A DNA stretch of 64,000 nt from Corynebacterium lujinxingii (GCF_014490555.1 NZ_CP061032.1:496001-560000); one strand, 5' to 3'. Positions 19,067-27,871 are shown, counted from the stretch's first letter. Numbers and translations are program-made. The notes: generated by a model from the sequence alone, not told the origin.

Positions 19067-19134
19067 GCTACCCGAGAATCATGGCATGTTCACCTACCTC
19101 CCGCTAGGGGTGTGGGCCAAATTGTGCTGGAAAT

Positions 19135-19151
19135 CACAGAATGTATCTGTG
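19135..19151. promoter_or_regulatory. 17 bp palindrome, possible CRP/GlxR-like or other operator
   Basis: CACAGA, five bases, TCTGTG is a perfect inverted repeat. It is related to but not the TGTGA-N6-TCACA consensus of GlxR. It lies about 285 bp upstream of whiB1. Confidence 0.35.
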
Positions 19152-19264
19152 CTGGTGGGGTCACATCGTGGGGGTGTGTGGGTTGATCGCTGGGTTGTTT
19201 GGTTGCTTTGACCTGTATGTTCGGGAGGTTGTCTCTGGGTTTGGGTGGGTCAAATCGCCTTTTT

Positions 19265-19302
19265 GCTGTTCCTTAAGGGGTGCTGAGGGAACAGCGGTTT
19301 TT
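19265..19302 (+). terminator. Terminator-like hairpin without an obvious upstream gene
   Basis: GCTGTTCC at 19265-19272 pairs with GGAACAGC at 19288-19295, followed by GGTTTTTG. It lies in the gene-poor whiB1 upstream region, 200 bp after the candidate small RNA. Confidence 0.5.
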
Positions 19303-19385
19303 GGGTGGGCGCGGGGTGCCGGATGGCTGGCGGGGGCTGGTTGGCTGGGTTGGGGGGCTGGTGGGTGCTGGATGGCGCTAAGTGG

Positions 19386-19422
19386 ATGGCGCATTTGGCG
19401 GTTTCGGGGCGAAATGTGCCAT
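19386..19422. repeat. Inverted repeat, 11 bp arms
   Basis: ATGGCGCATTT and AAATGTGCCAT pair with one mismatch around a 15-base loop. No T-tract. It is part of the hairpin-rich stretch 18970-19590. Confidence 0.5.
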
Positions 19423-19512
19423 GCAGGATGTGTCATCTGGCTGCGGGGCGGTGCAGGACAGGCGAGGTGGGTGCCCGGGCTGCGTGCTCGGGCGCCGTGC
19501 AGGTCGTGCTGG

Positions 19513-19586
19513 CACAGATGTAGAGAATGCAACGGGGAAAGCGCCGAAATTTGGTCATTTTCGCCCTTGCGTTCTCTACATCTGTG
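19513..19586. repeat. Long inverted repeat, 20 bp arms with one mismatch
   Basis: The arm beginning CACAGATGTAGAGAA at 19513-19532 and the arm ending TTCTCTACATCTGTG at 19567-19586 pair over 20 bases with one mismatch; the loop is 34 bases. Size and symmetry are unlike a terminator and more like a palindromic intergenic element. It ends 75 bp before the membrane protein gene. Confidence 0.65.
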
Positions 19587-19661
19587 GTGTGAGGAGGGTT
19601 GTTAGCGCGCCGCCGAACGCGACGGTCGGGCCACGCGTCCAGGAGGGATAGACTGCGGCAC

Positions 19662-20138
19662 GTGAGTAACAAGCGAGAAGACATCGAAAACCAGCAGAAC
19701 GGCCCGGTGGCGGATGCGGAAGTGCCGCCGATCATGCGCTTTGGCGCCGTGGTGGTGCTGGTGCAGTGCCTGGCGATCTTCGTTTACGTCGTGCAGCTGT
19801 TTATTGACCAGTTCACGGCCACGGACCACAAGCTCGAGTCGGAGTCGGCGGCGGCGGGCTACGTCAACATCGGCACCGCGGTGTTCTTGCTGATCATCTT
19901 CGGATACCTCGCCTACGTGGCGGTGCAGACCCTGAAGGGGCGCCCGCGCGCGACGGGTGCGATTGTGCTGATCGAGGCGATTTTGGCCGGTGTGGCGATC
20001 TACATGTTCCGTGGTGGGGCGGTGGTGTTGGGTATCGCGACGCTGATCTCGGTGGTGCTGGCGCTGGTGGGCGTGTTCCACCCGCGCTCGGCGGCGTACA
20101 ACGAGGCGCAGTACGAAGAGCGCAAAGCGCGCAGGTAA
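19662..20138 (+). CDS. Four-helix integral membrane protein
   Basis: A 158-residue protein I cannot place in a named family. Four hydrophobic segments are visible at about 25-45 (FGAVVVLVQCLAIFVYVVQL), 68-90, 100-118 and 123-142. The N-terminus is polar and the C-terminus (YEERKARR) is basic, so both are probably cytoplasmic. GTG 19662 follows AGGAGGG at a somewhat long distance (about 14 bases); no nearer start keeps the first helix. It faces the helicase-linked gene convergently and stands alone. Confidence 0.7.
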   Translation: MSNKREDIENQQNGPVADAEVPPIMRFGAVVVLVQCLAIFVYVVQLFIDQFTATDHKLESESAAAGYVNIGTAVFLLIIFGYLAYVAVQTLKGRPRATGAIVLIEAILAGVAIYMFRGGAVVLGIATLISVVLALVGVFHPRSAAYNEAQYEERKARR

Positions 20139-20184
20139 CAGAGAAAGCGCCGACGCAAAGCGTCAGCGCAACAGCGCAGAACGG

Positions 20185-21396
20185 CTACAGGCCGGTGTCG
20201 AGGACGACGATGTCGTCGCCACGCTTTTCCACGATCTTCGCCCCGGCGGAGGAGACGTGGATCGGGCCGGTGTAGTCGCCGCGGTCGACGGGGATGATCT
20301 CGTCGACCGCGTTTTTGTCCCAGTTGACCACGGCCACGCCGTCGGTGGAGGCGTAGAGCAGGCGGTCGCCGGCGGCGAAGCCGGTGCCGAGCGCGCCCTG
20401 GAACACGCCGGTGACGGCGAGGTTCGCCGGCTCCATGAGCAGCAGCGAGTCGTCTTGCCAGTAGGTCATGTGGTGGGGCAGGTCGGCGATGGGGAGGACA
20501 GCGATGGTGCCGTCGATACGCTGCGGCTCGCCCATGGCGGGGATGGACGAGGAGCTAATGGCATCGCCCTGGTTGTTGTAGGTGAGCACTTCGTTTTTGG
20601 AGGGGTCGTAGACCGCGGCGGCGTCCTGGGAGACGGCGACAAGGTAGGCCTGCGGGTCGATCTCCACGTTTGCCTCGATTTCGGGCTTGCGGGAGTCTTC
20701 CGGCGTGGCCTTTTGCAGGCGCAGGTAGGAGCCGTCGCCACAGGTCTCGGTCACGGCGAGCAGCTCGCTGCGGGTGAGTGCGGAGGTGATGATGCAGTCC
20801 TCGTTGGGCTGCATGTCTGGTTCTTGCTTGGCTTCCACGTAGCCGTATTCGGCGGTGCGGACCATGTCGGAGCGCCAGATTTCCACGCGGTCGTCGGAGG
20901 CGTAGCCGGTGCGGTCGTTGGACGCCAGGCTGGTGACCTCGTCGGGCGCGGGGGCGGAGCGGGTGCCGGCGTATTGGCCGGTCTTCGCGTCGATGGACAC
21001 CACGTCGCCGCAGCCCGCGTTGTCGCGGTAGGTGGCCACAACCTTGTCCCACGCCTGGTCGATCAGGCACAGGTCGTTGGGCCGCGAGTAGGTCCACACG
21101 GTGTCGCCGTCGGGGTTGGTGGCGGTGATGGTGTGGTCGTCGTACGTGATGATCAGCCCGTTGGCGATCAGGGGCCGCGCGCGCCCGGAGGTGTCGGTGA
21201 GGCGGAAGCCCTCGCTCAGCGACGACGGCACTACCGCAAGTTGCCCGTAGTCCTGCTGCTCCTCAGCGGCTGGGGTCAGTTCGGCGTGGCGCACCGGCGC
21301 GGTGAGCACTGCCGTGCCGACGAGCAGGGCGGAGACACCGGCGATGACACCGGTGGCAATGAGGTCGCGGCGGGTGCGACGCAGTGGCTTACTCAA
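20185..21396 (-). CDS. Rv3212-like membrane-anchored beta-propeller protein
   Basis: A 403-residue protein. Residues about 10-32 are an N-terminal anchor (LIATGVIAGVSALLVGTAVL). The rest shows repeated short beta-strand patterns such as ITATNPDGDTVWTYSRP and VVSIDAKTGQYAG that resemble PQQ-type propeller blades. The pairing with a DEAD-box helicase matches Rv3211-Rv3212 of mycobacteria. ATG 21396 overlaps the helicase stop by four bases, so the two are translationally coupled, yet a cytoplasmic RNA helicase and an exported propeller have no obvious shared task. Function unknown. Confidence 0.78.
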   Translation of the reverse strand: MSKPLRRTRRDLIATGVIAGVSALLVGTAVLTAPVRHAELTPAAEEQQDYGQLAVVPSSLSEGFRLTDTSGRARPLIANGLIITYDDHTITATNPDGDTVWTYSRPNDLCLIDQAWDKVVATYRDNAGCGDVVSIDAKTGQYAGTRSAPAPDEVTSLASNDRTGYASDDRVEIWRSDMVRTAEYGYVEAKQEPDMQPNEDCIITSALTRSELLAVTETCGDGSYLRLQKATPEDSRKPEIEANVEIDPQAYLVAVSQDAAAVYDPSKNEVLTYNNQGDAISSSSIPAMGEPQRIDGTIAVLPIADLPHHMTYWQDDSLLLMEPANLAVTGVFQGALGTGFAAGDRLLYASTDGVAVVNWDKNAVDEIIPVDRGDYTGPIHVSSAGAKIVEKRGDDIVVLDTGL

Positions 21397-22700
21397 CGCC
21401 GTTTCCTTCCTGAACGTGTTCGTTTGCCCGGGCCCTCCGAGCGTGATTGACGACGCGCGGGTCGTGTCCCGTGCACTTTACGCGCGGGCCCGACACGGCC
21501 GGAAGCCGACTCCGGGAATTCGAACTCCTCGCGCAGCTCGTCGGAGGTGGAAAACCACTCGGGTATGTCGTGTTTGCCCAGCTTGAGGTCGGTGTTGATG
21601 GCGTCCCATTTGCGGGTTTCGTCGTAGCCGACCAGGGTCACGGCGGTGCCGGTGCGTCCCGCGCGCCCGGTGCGGCCGATGCGGTGCACGTACGTCATGG
21701 GGTCGTCGGGAGCCTGGTAGTTGATCACGTGGGTGACGTCGTCGACGTCGATGCCGCGGGCGGCGACGTCGGTGGCGACGAGGATTTCGACAGCACCTCG
21801 TCGAAAAGCGTCGAGTGCTTGCTCGCGTGCGCCTTGGCCCAAATCGCCGTGGACGGCGGCGACGGTGAAACCGCGGGAGGCGAGGTCGTCGGCAAGTTCG
21901 GCGGCGGTGCGCTTGGTGCGCGCGAAGATGATGGTGCGTCCGCGGCCGGGGGATTGGAGGATGCGCGCGATGACCTCGAGTTTGTCCATGCGGTGCGACT
22001 TGAACACCACTTGGCGGGTGGTGGTGTGGGTGGCGGAGTCGTCGCCGGATTCGGCGCGGATGTGCACCGGCTTGTTCATCTTCTGCCGGGCTAGCGCGAG
22101 GATTGCGCCGGGCATGGTGGCGGAAAACAGCATGGTCTGGGTCTCGCCGACGGCGGCCCAGAGTTTTTCGATGTCGGGCAAAAAGCCCATGTCGAGCATC
22201 TCGTCGGCCTCGTCGAGGACGAGGACGGCAACCTGTTCGAGTACGAGGTCGCCGCGGTCATGCAGGTCGATCAGGCGCCCTGGCGTGCCGACGACCACAT
22301 CTGCACCGTCTTCCAGCGCCTTGATCTGTTCGTCGTAGGGGCGGCCACCGTAGATCGTCGATACGCGCACCGGCGTGTGGGCGGCCGTGCGCTCAAGGTC
22401 GTCGCCCACCTGGACCGCGAGCTCGCGGGTGGGGACGATGATCAGGGCGCGCGGGGTGCCGTCGAGTTCGGCGATGTCGGCGTCGTCAAAGACGCGGTCG
22501 ATAAGCGGCACGCCAAAGCCCAGCGTTTTCCCCATGCCGGTGCGGGCCTGGCCGATGATGTCGCGGCCGGCGAGTGCGAGCGGCAGGGTCAGCTCCTGGA
22601 TGGAAAACGGGTTGGTGATTCCGTCCGCGGCGAGAGCGTCGACAATCTCGGCGGCGACGCCCAGCCCGGCAAACGTCGATTGCTCAGCTGCGTAGGGCAC
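21393..22700 (-). CDS. rhlE: DEAD-box ATP-dependent RNA helicase RhlE type
   Basis: A 435-residue RNA helicase. Motifs in order: Q motif (NPFSIQELTLPLAL, about 30), motif I ARTGMGKT (about 51-58), Ia PTRELA, II LDEADEM in place of strict DEAD spacing (VLDEADEML), III SAT, IV IIFARTK, V ATDVAARGIDV and VI HRIGRTGRAG. A short basic tail (RRQSRSEGPGKRTRSGRKRR) probably binds RNA. Likely role is RNA remodelling in ribosome assembly or mRNA decay. ATG 22700 lies opposite the DUF3107 promoter region. Confidence 0.93.
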   Translation of the reverse strand: MPYAAEQSTFAGLGVAAEIVDALAADGITNPFSIQELTLPLALAGRDIIGQARTGMGKTLGFGVPLIDRVFDDADIAELDGTPRALIIVPTRELAVQVGDDLERTAAHTPVRVSTIYGGRPYDEQIKALEDGADVVVGTPGRLIDLHDRGDLVLEQVAVLVLDEADEMLDMGFLPDIEKLWAAVGETQTMLFSATMPGAILALARQKMNKPVHIRAESGDDSATHTTTRQVVFKSHRMDKLEVIARILQSPGRGRTIIFARTKRTAAELADDLASRGFTVAAVHGDLGQGAREQALDAFRRGAVEILVATDVAARGIDVDDVTHVINYQAPDDPMTYVHRIGRTGRAGRTGTAVTLVGYDETRKWDAINTDLKLGKHDIPEWFSTSDELREEFEFPESASGRVGPARKVHGTRPARRQSRSEGPGKRTRSGRKRR

Positions 22701-22724
22701 GCGTTCATCTTAGCGGTCGGCCGT

Positions 22725-22730
22725 TACAAT
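22725..22730 (+). promoter_or_regulatory. -10 element before the DUF3107 gene
   Basis: TACAAT in the divergent gap between rhlE and the DUF3107 gene, about 70 bp before the DUF3107 start. Confidence 0.45.
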
Positions 22731-22799
22731 AGGGCCGTTCGCTGAGCAGGGCACCCCTGCCGGCACGAGTGCAACCAGAAAAGGACAGTGAGCGAGAAG

Positions 22800-23024
22800 A
22801 TGGATATCAAGATTGGTCTTGCAGACACCCAGCGCGAGCTTTCGATCAAGCTCCCGGAGGGGCAGGAAAACGTCATCGCCACCGTCGAGCAGGCGATCGA
22901 CTCTGGCGCCGCTACCTTCAAGCTGGAAGACGACAAGGGCCACGTCTACCTCATCCGCACCGAGCGTGTGCTCTACGTCGAGCAGGGCAGCGCCGCGGCC
23001 CGTTCCGTCGGCTTCATGCGCTAA
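22800..23024 (+). CDS. DUF3107 family protein
   Basis: A 74-residue cytoplasmic protein, MDIKIGLADTQRELSIKLPE onward, ending SAAARSVGFMR. It matches DUF3107, a small conserved actinobacterial family (Rv3208A-like). No function is known. I prefer ATG 22800 to GTG 22788: homologues begin at MDIKIG, and the AAGGA just before GTG 22788 would be only two bases away. It is followed by the DUF3152 gene after 11 bp. Confidence 0.85.
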   Translation: MDIKIGLADTQRELSIKLPEGQENVIATVEQAIDSGAATFKLEDDKGHVYLIRTERVLYVEQGSAAARSVGFMR

Positions 23025-23035
23025 ATTACTCATTC

Positions 23036-24070
23036 ATGGCACAACGGCAGGACGCTCCGCGGCACGAAGGCGCCGAGGACGACTTCGGCGAGTGGTTCGA
23101 CAGCTGGGATTTAGACTCCCGCGATGAACCGCGCCACCGCGCGTCTCACCGGGAGCGCGGCAGTCACGCGGCCGGTTCGGCCGGTTCGTCCCAGGCGGAC
23201 GGACGGCTGGTCGCGTTCGCCCAGGACTACGGCTGGCGCGCCTACGCGATCCCGGTGCTCGCGGTGATCACTGTGTTTGTCCTGTTGAACATGTTCCAAA
23301 ACCCTGGCGAGAAGGTCATCGATACTGTCGCCGAGGCTGAGCCCGCCGATGCAGCCGGGGCCGAGGCCCAGGAGCCGTCGCTGGAGCCGGCGAAGATCGC
23401 CGAGGGCATTTTCGACCCGCACGACCTGCCGCCGGGCGGGCCATACACCACCACCGCGACGGGCGAGTTCTACGAGGTGGGCATCCCGGGCGCGAACGCG
23501 GGCCAGGGCACCGAGAAGGTGGTGCGTTACATCGTCGAGGTGGAAAAGGGCATCGACGCCTCCGGCTACGGCGGGGATCAGTCCTTTGCCAAGATGATCG
23601 ACGCCACGCTGACGGACCCGCGCGGCTGGATCAACGACCCGCGTTTCCGCTTCGAGCACGTCTCCGCGGATCAGGAACCGGATTTGAAAATCCGTCTGAC
23701 CTCGCTGGATACCACCGCCGAGCTCTGTGGTGCGGCGCTGGGCACAGAGACGAGCTGCCGCACAACCATCACGGGCGAGGACACTGTGGTTATCAACGAG
23801 TCCCGCTGGGTGCGCGGCGCCGTGCCGTTCCAGGGCGATATTGGCTCGTACCGCCAGTACCTGATCAACCACGAGGTCGGCCACGCGCTCGGTTTCGCGG
23901 AGCACGTGCCGTGCCCGGAGCCGAACGTGCTTGCGCCGATCATGATGCAGCAGACGCTGAGCCTGAACAACGCTCAGTTGCACGAGATGAGCCCGGAGGG
24001 GCCGTACCCGGATAACCAGGACACGTGCCGCCCGAATCCGTGGCCGTATCCGCGTCCGGCGGTGCTGTAG
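23036..24070 (+). CDS. DUF3152 membrane-anchored putative zinc protease
   Basis: A 344-residue protein of the DUF3152 family. It has a polar, His/Arg-rich N-terminus, one transmembrane helix at about 68-85 (AYAIPVLAVITVFVLLNMF), a linker and an extracellular domain. That domain contains HEVGHALGFAEH (about 281-292), the HExxHxxGxxH pattern of metzincin-like zinc proteases, followed by a Pro/Cys segment (VPCPEPN and DTCRPNPW). The two cysteines near 230 and 238 (ELCGAALGTETSC) probably form a disulfide. Type II membrane topology and proteolysis are inferred. Overlaps nothing; the next gene starts at the following base. Confidence 0.85.
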   Translation: MAQRQDAPRHEGAEDDFGEWFDSWDLDSRDEPRHRASHRERGSHAAGSAGSSQADGRLVAFAQDYGWRAYAIPVLAVITVFVLLNMFQNPGEKVIDTVAEAEPADAAGAEAQEPSLEPAKIAEGIFDPHDLPPGGPYTTTATGEFYEVGIPGANAGQGTEKVVRYIVEVEKGIDASGYGGDQSFAKMIDATLTDPRGWINDPRFRFEHVSADQEPDLKIRLTSLDTTAELCGAALGTETSCRTTITGEDTVVINESRWVRGAVPFQGDIGSYRQYLINHEVGHALGFAEHVPCPEPNVLAPIMMQQTLSLNNAQLHEMSPEGPYPDNQDTCRPNPWPYPRPAVL

Positions 24071-24775
24071 ATGACCGTTCCAGCGCACGTGTTGTCTGCA
24101 TTTCAGCTTGACGACGAAACCCCCGCTCCCGCCGGCCAATTCTGGGACGATGGCCTGCGCTTCGGCCGCGTCGTGCTCGCGCGTGCGACGGAGACGTCCG
24201 CCTGGTCCGGCAAAGCGCGCGAGAAGGCCGAGCCGCCGGAGGGCCTGCGCATTTCGCGCTCGGTGCGCGCGACTGACGGCCGCCTGATCGTCGGCGGGTA
24301 CCGCGCCACCGAGTTCGCCCCTGGCGAGCCGCGCGAGCGTGTCGACGAGGCCGTCGCCGCCGCATTGCGTTACGACGACGCCGTGGACGGTATCGACGTT
24401 CCCGCAGGTGAATCGTCGTTGACGTGGATCGCGGACGACCGTGCGGTGTGGCGCGGCAGTGTCGTGAGCGGAGGTGTGGTCGCGCACCTGGATTTCTTGG
24501 CGCACCTGCTCTTCGACGGGCACGCGGCACCCGTGCTCACGGACTTCGCGCCGTCGGCGGACCTGCGCCCGCGCGGCTTCACCGCGGCGCTGGTGATGGT
24601 GGACGGCCTGCTGGCCGGCGCGGTGGACACGGACATCCTCGCGCGCTGGTCGCACGTGCCCAGGCTGCAGTACCTCGCGCAGCAGGCGGTGGAGTACCGG
24701 CGGCGCACGACACGGGGCCTTGGTTCGGACGTATGTTCGATAGATGACATTGCTGAGGTTGTCGCGTCGTACTGA
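24071..24775 (+). CDS. TIGR02569 family protein
   Basis: A 234-residue protein of a conserved actinobacterial family usually encoded just upstream of the AdnAB genes. It has no signal peptide. Recognisable blocks are LRISRSVRATDGRLIVGGYRA and HLDFLAHLLFDG. The fold recalls aminoglycoside phosphotransferase-like proteins but clear kinase motifs are not visible. Its ATG follows the DUF3152 stop without a gap. A LexA-like site lies inside its last 50 bases. Function unknown. Confidence 0.78.
   Translation: MTVPAHVLSAFQLDDETPAPAGQFWDDGLRFGRVVLARATETSAWSGKAREKAEPPEGLRISRSVRATDGRLIVGGYRATEFAPGEPRERVDEAVAAALRYDDAVDGIDVPAGESSLTWIADDRAVWRGSVVSGGVVAHLDFLAHLLFDGHAAPVLTDFAPSADLRPRGFTAALVMVDGLLAGAVDTDILARWSHVPRLQYLAQQAVEYRRRTTRGLGSDVCSIDDIAEVVASY
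24725..24740. promoter_or_regulatory. LexA-type SOS box upstream of adnA
   Basis: TCGGACGTATGTTCGA matches the actinobacterial SOS box TCGAAC-N4-GTTCGA with one mismatch in the left half-site. It lies 41 bp before the adnA -10 and 54 bp before the start codon, a plausible operator position. Confidence 0.55.
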
Positions 24776-24780
24776 GGTGG

Positions 24781-24786
24781 CACAAT
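24781..24786 (+). promoter_or_regulatory. -10 element of adnA promoter, leaderless geometry
   Basis: CACAAT ends seven bases before ATG 24794, so the adnA message would be leaderless or nearly so. Confidence 0.4.
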
Positions 24787-24793
24787 CTTCGCT

Positions 24794-27700
24794 ATGTCAT
24801 CTTCGCGTCCTTCACCAGTGCCGCCGGCAGCCCTCGAGCCCAAGGCGTACCTCGTCCCACGCGAGCGCAACACCGCGCCGCGGACCTGGGATAACGACAT
24901 TCCCCAACAGGGACTGTGGAAGGTCACCGGCGACGCCGGATCGGGTGTGAGTAGTTTTCTGGTGGATACGGCTGCGGCGGCGGTTCGTCGTCACGCAGGC
25001 AACGGCGATCCAGGCGGGATTTTGCTGCTCACCGACTCGAAGGAAGCGGCGGCGCGCCTGCGCACGCAGTTGTCGGACACGCTGGCGCAGTCCGGGTTTG
25101 TTACCGACGAGCCGATGGTGCGCTCCGTGCACTCGCTCGCGTTTGCCATGTTGCGCGCGGACTCAGACGAGGAGATTCGCCTGATCTCCGGCGCGGAGCA
25201 GGACGCGGTGATCCGCCAGCTGCTGCAGGGCCAGGCGGAGGACAACCGTGGCACGTGGCCTGAGGAGCTGCGTGCTGCGCTGCCGTTTGTCGGCTTCGCC
25301 CGCCAGTTGCGCGACTTTCTTCTGCGCGCCGTTGAGCGCGGTCTCGGGCCGGACGATCTGCGTGCGTTGGGGGAGCAGCACGGTATCGACATCTGGAGCG
25401 CGTCCGGCGACTTCTTCCGCGAGTACCGGCAGGTCATGGCGCTGACCGGCGCACGCCGCCTCTCGGCGTCGGAGCTGATCGACCAAGCCGCGCGGCTGCC
25501 GCTGCCGCGCGCGTGGCACACCGTGATCGTGGACGACGCCCAACACCTCGCCCCCGCCTCCGCCGCGCTGGTGAAACGCCTGTTGCAGCAGGCGGACCTC
25601 GGCGTAGTCGGCGGGGACGAGGAGCAGTCCGTGTTCCACTTCCGCGGCGCGTCCCCGGAATTCCTGCGCACGATGGGTGGGCTCGACCACCAGGTGATTG
25701 ACCTCGGCGGGACTAAGCGCGACCCACGCCGCAGCGTCGCACTCGCGCCGGACGAGGGCACGCAGCTCGCCGCGGTCGCAGATGCGTTGCGACGAGCCCA
25801 TTTCGAACACGACGTCGCCTACTCCGATATGGCAGTGATCGTGCGTTCCACCCCGGGCATCGAACCGGCGCGCCGAGCGCTGCTGCGCGCGGGAGTGCCG
25901 GTCTCGCTCAACCCGACGGACTTGGTGCTCTCCGAGCAGCGCCTGGTCGCCTCGCTGCTACTGGGGATTCGGGCCCTCTATGAGGAACTGTCCCCGTCCG
26001 AGTGGCGCGACTTGTTGCTCGGCCCGGTCGGCGGCGCGGATCCGGTGACGCTGCGCCGCCTGATCCGCGGCCTGCGCCGGTGGGCGCCCGAGCAGCGCGC
26101 GGAGGAGACCCTGCGCCGTCTGCTCACCGACCCCGCGGGCCTACCGGACTTTGACACCATGCTCACCGACCGCGAACTGGACATTTTGAACCACGTGCGC
26201 GGGGTCCTCGACGCAGGCCGTGAGGCCTACCGTGACGGCGGCAGCGTGGAGGAGATCCTCTGGGCGCTGTGGTACGCCACCGGCTTGTCCAACCGCCTGC
26301 TGGCCTCGGCGCTGCGCGGTGGCGCGACCGGTTCGCAGGCCGACCGCGATTTGGACTCCGTGATGGCGCTGTTCGACGCTGCCGGCGACTACACCGAGCG
26401 CCGCCCGTCGGCAGGCGTGGAGTCCTTTGTGGACTTCATCATGGAGCAACAACTGCCCACCGGCGTGCGCGACCGCCGCACCGCCACCCCGGACGCCGTA
26501 TCGCTGCTCACCGCCCACGGCGCGGCGGGGCGCGAGTTCCGTCGCGTGATCGTTGCCGGCGTGCAGGACGAGACTTGGCCGAACTTGGGTGAGACCGGCT
26601 CACTGTTCCGCCAGGAGGACCTGGTGGATCTGGTGGACCGCGGGGTGGACCCGGACGTGCCGGTGCCGCACGCAGCGGAGCGTCTGGTGGAGGAGCGCCG
26701 CCTGTTCAACGTGGCCGCCACTCGCGCCACCGACTACCTGCTGGTCACCGCGGTGGATAGTGATGCCGGCGACAACGTGGATGTGCCCTCGCGGTTTATC
26801 GACGAGTTCTGCGCCGAATTCGGCATCACCCCGGCGAAACTGCGGCTGAACTCCGCGCCGCAGGCGGATCTTGGCGACGACACGGAGACGCTTGTGCGCG
26901 TGCTTGCCCACGACGATCTCATCGCCGAGTTCCGCCGTGTGCTCACCGACCCCGACGCCGGCGAAGCGAAACGCGCCCAGGCTGCCCGACAACTTGCCCG
27001 CCTTGCAAACGCCGGCGTGCTCGGCGCGGACCCGCAGCAGTGGTGGACGACCACCCAGCCGTCCACGGACGAGCCGCTGGGGCAGCACCCGGCGCTGTCG
27101 CCGTCGCGCATCGAGAGCCTGCTGGAGTGCCCGATGCGCAACGTGCTCGAGCGCATGGCGGGGCTGAACGAGTCGTTGCCGATGGTCTACGGCGCGATGG
27201 GGCACGCCTACCTCGAAGCGCTCGGCCGTGGCGTGGACCCGGACGACGCTTATAACGCCGTCGTCGCCGCCCGCAAGGAGGCCACCGACGTGCCGGCCTG
27301 GAAGCGCGAGCGCGACATCGAAGAGTTCGAGGCAATGCTGGATCGCACCCGCACCTGGCTGGAAACCAGCCGCGGCGCGTTCGAGCAGGTGGCGGTGGAA
27401 ACCAGCGTGGACGTGCAGGTCAGCGACAACGCCCGCATCCGTGGACGCGTGGACCGCCTCGAGCGCGACAGTTCCGGCGCGTTGTACGTGGTGGACTTAA
27501 AGACGGGCAAGAACGCGATTGCGCAAAAGGACGCCGACAACAACGCGCAGTTGCTTGCCTACCAGTTGGCGCTGTCCAAGGGCGCGCTCGCCGCTGACGG
27601 CCGCGTGACCACCGCCCACGGCGACTCCTACCTGGATGTCGGCGGTGCAATGTTGGTGTACCCGGCGAAGGAGACGTCGTCGATTAGCACCCGCGAGCAA

Positions 27701-27871
27701 GCCGCGAAAACACCGGAGGAGTTACAGGAGTTCGCCGAGGCGATCGACGGCTTGCCGGACGAGATGACCGGCCCGACGCTTCTGGCCACGACAGGACCGC
27801 ACTGCGACCGCTGCAGCGTGCGCGCGCTATGCCCGGTACAGCCCAAGGGGGAGATGATTCACAATGCCTAA
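24794..27871 (+). CDS. adnA: AdnA subunit of the AdnAB helicase-nuclease
   Basis: A 1025-residue UvrD-like motor fused to a RecB-type nuclease, partner of AdnB in resecting double-strand breaks. The motor is degenerate: the P-loop reads GDAGSGVSS near residue 45, lacking the catalytic Lys, and motif II reads VIVDDAQHL. The C-terminal nuclease (about 760-1020) keeps GRVDRL and DLKTG with their Asp and Lys. Iron-sulfur cysteines are at LLECPM (about 777) and CDRCSVRALC (about 1004-1013). The stop overlaps the adnB start by eight bases. This subunit probably does not hydrolyse ATP by itself; AdnB would supply the motor. Confidence 0.93.
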   Translation: MSSSRPSPVPPAALEPKAYLVPRERNTAPRTWDNDIPQQGLWKVTGDAGSGVSSFLVDTAAAAVRRHAGNGDPGGILLLTDSKEAAARLRTQLSDTLAQSGFVTDEPMVRSVHSLAFAMLRADSDEEIRLISGAEQDAVIRQLLQGQAEDNRGTWPEELRAALPFVGFARQLRDFLLRAVERGLGPDDLRALGEQHGIDIWSASGDFFREYRQVMALTGARRLSASELIDQAARLPLPRAWHTVIVDDAQHLAPASAALVKRLLQQADLGVVGGDEEQSVFHFRGASPEFLRTMGGLDHQVIDLGGTKRDPRRSVALAPDEGTQLAAVADALRRAHFEHDVAYSDMAVIVRSTPGIEPARRALLRAGVPVSLNPTDLVLSEQRLVASLLLGIRALYEELSPSEWRDLLLGPVGGADPVTLRRLIRGLRRWAPEQRAEETLRRLLTDPAGLPDFDTMLTDRELDILNHVRGVLDAGREAYRDGGSVEEILWALWYATGLSNRLLASALRGGATGSQADRDLDSVMALFDAAGDYTERRPSAGVESFVDFIMEQQLPTGVRDRRTATPDAVSLLTAHGAAGREFRRVIVAGVQDETWPNLGETGSLFRQEDLVDLVDRGVDPDVPVPHAAERLVEERRLFNVAATRATDYLLVTAVDSDAGDNVDVPSRFIDEFCAEFGITPAKLRLNSAPQADLGDDTETLVRVLAHDDLIAEFRRVLTDPDAGEAKRAQAARQLARLANAGVLGADPQQWWTTTQPSTDEPLGQHPALSPSRIESLLECPMRNVLERMAGLNESLPMVYGAMGHAYLEALGRGVDPDDAYNAVVAARKEATDVPAWKRERDIEEFEAMLDRTRTWLETSRGAFEQVAVETSVDVQVSDNARIRGRVDRLERDSSGALYVVDLKTGKNAIAQKDADNNAQLLAYQLALSKGALAADGRVTTAHGDSYLDVGGAMLVYPAKETSSISTREQAAKTPEELQEFAEAIDGLPDEMTGPTLLATTGPHCDRCSVRALCPVQPKGEMIHNA

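Noticed and set aside
19141..19605. Plus-strand open frame in the whiB1 upstream region
   Set aside because: Trp/Gly/Cys-rich translation of a G/T-rich repeat stretch, no ribosome site and spans strong inverted repeats.
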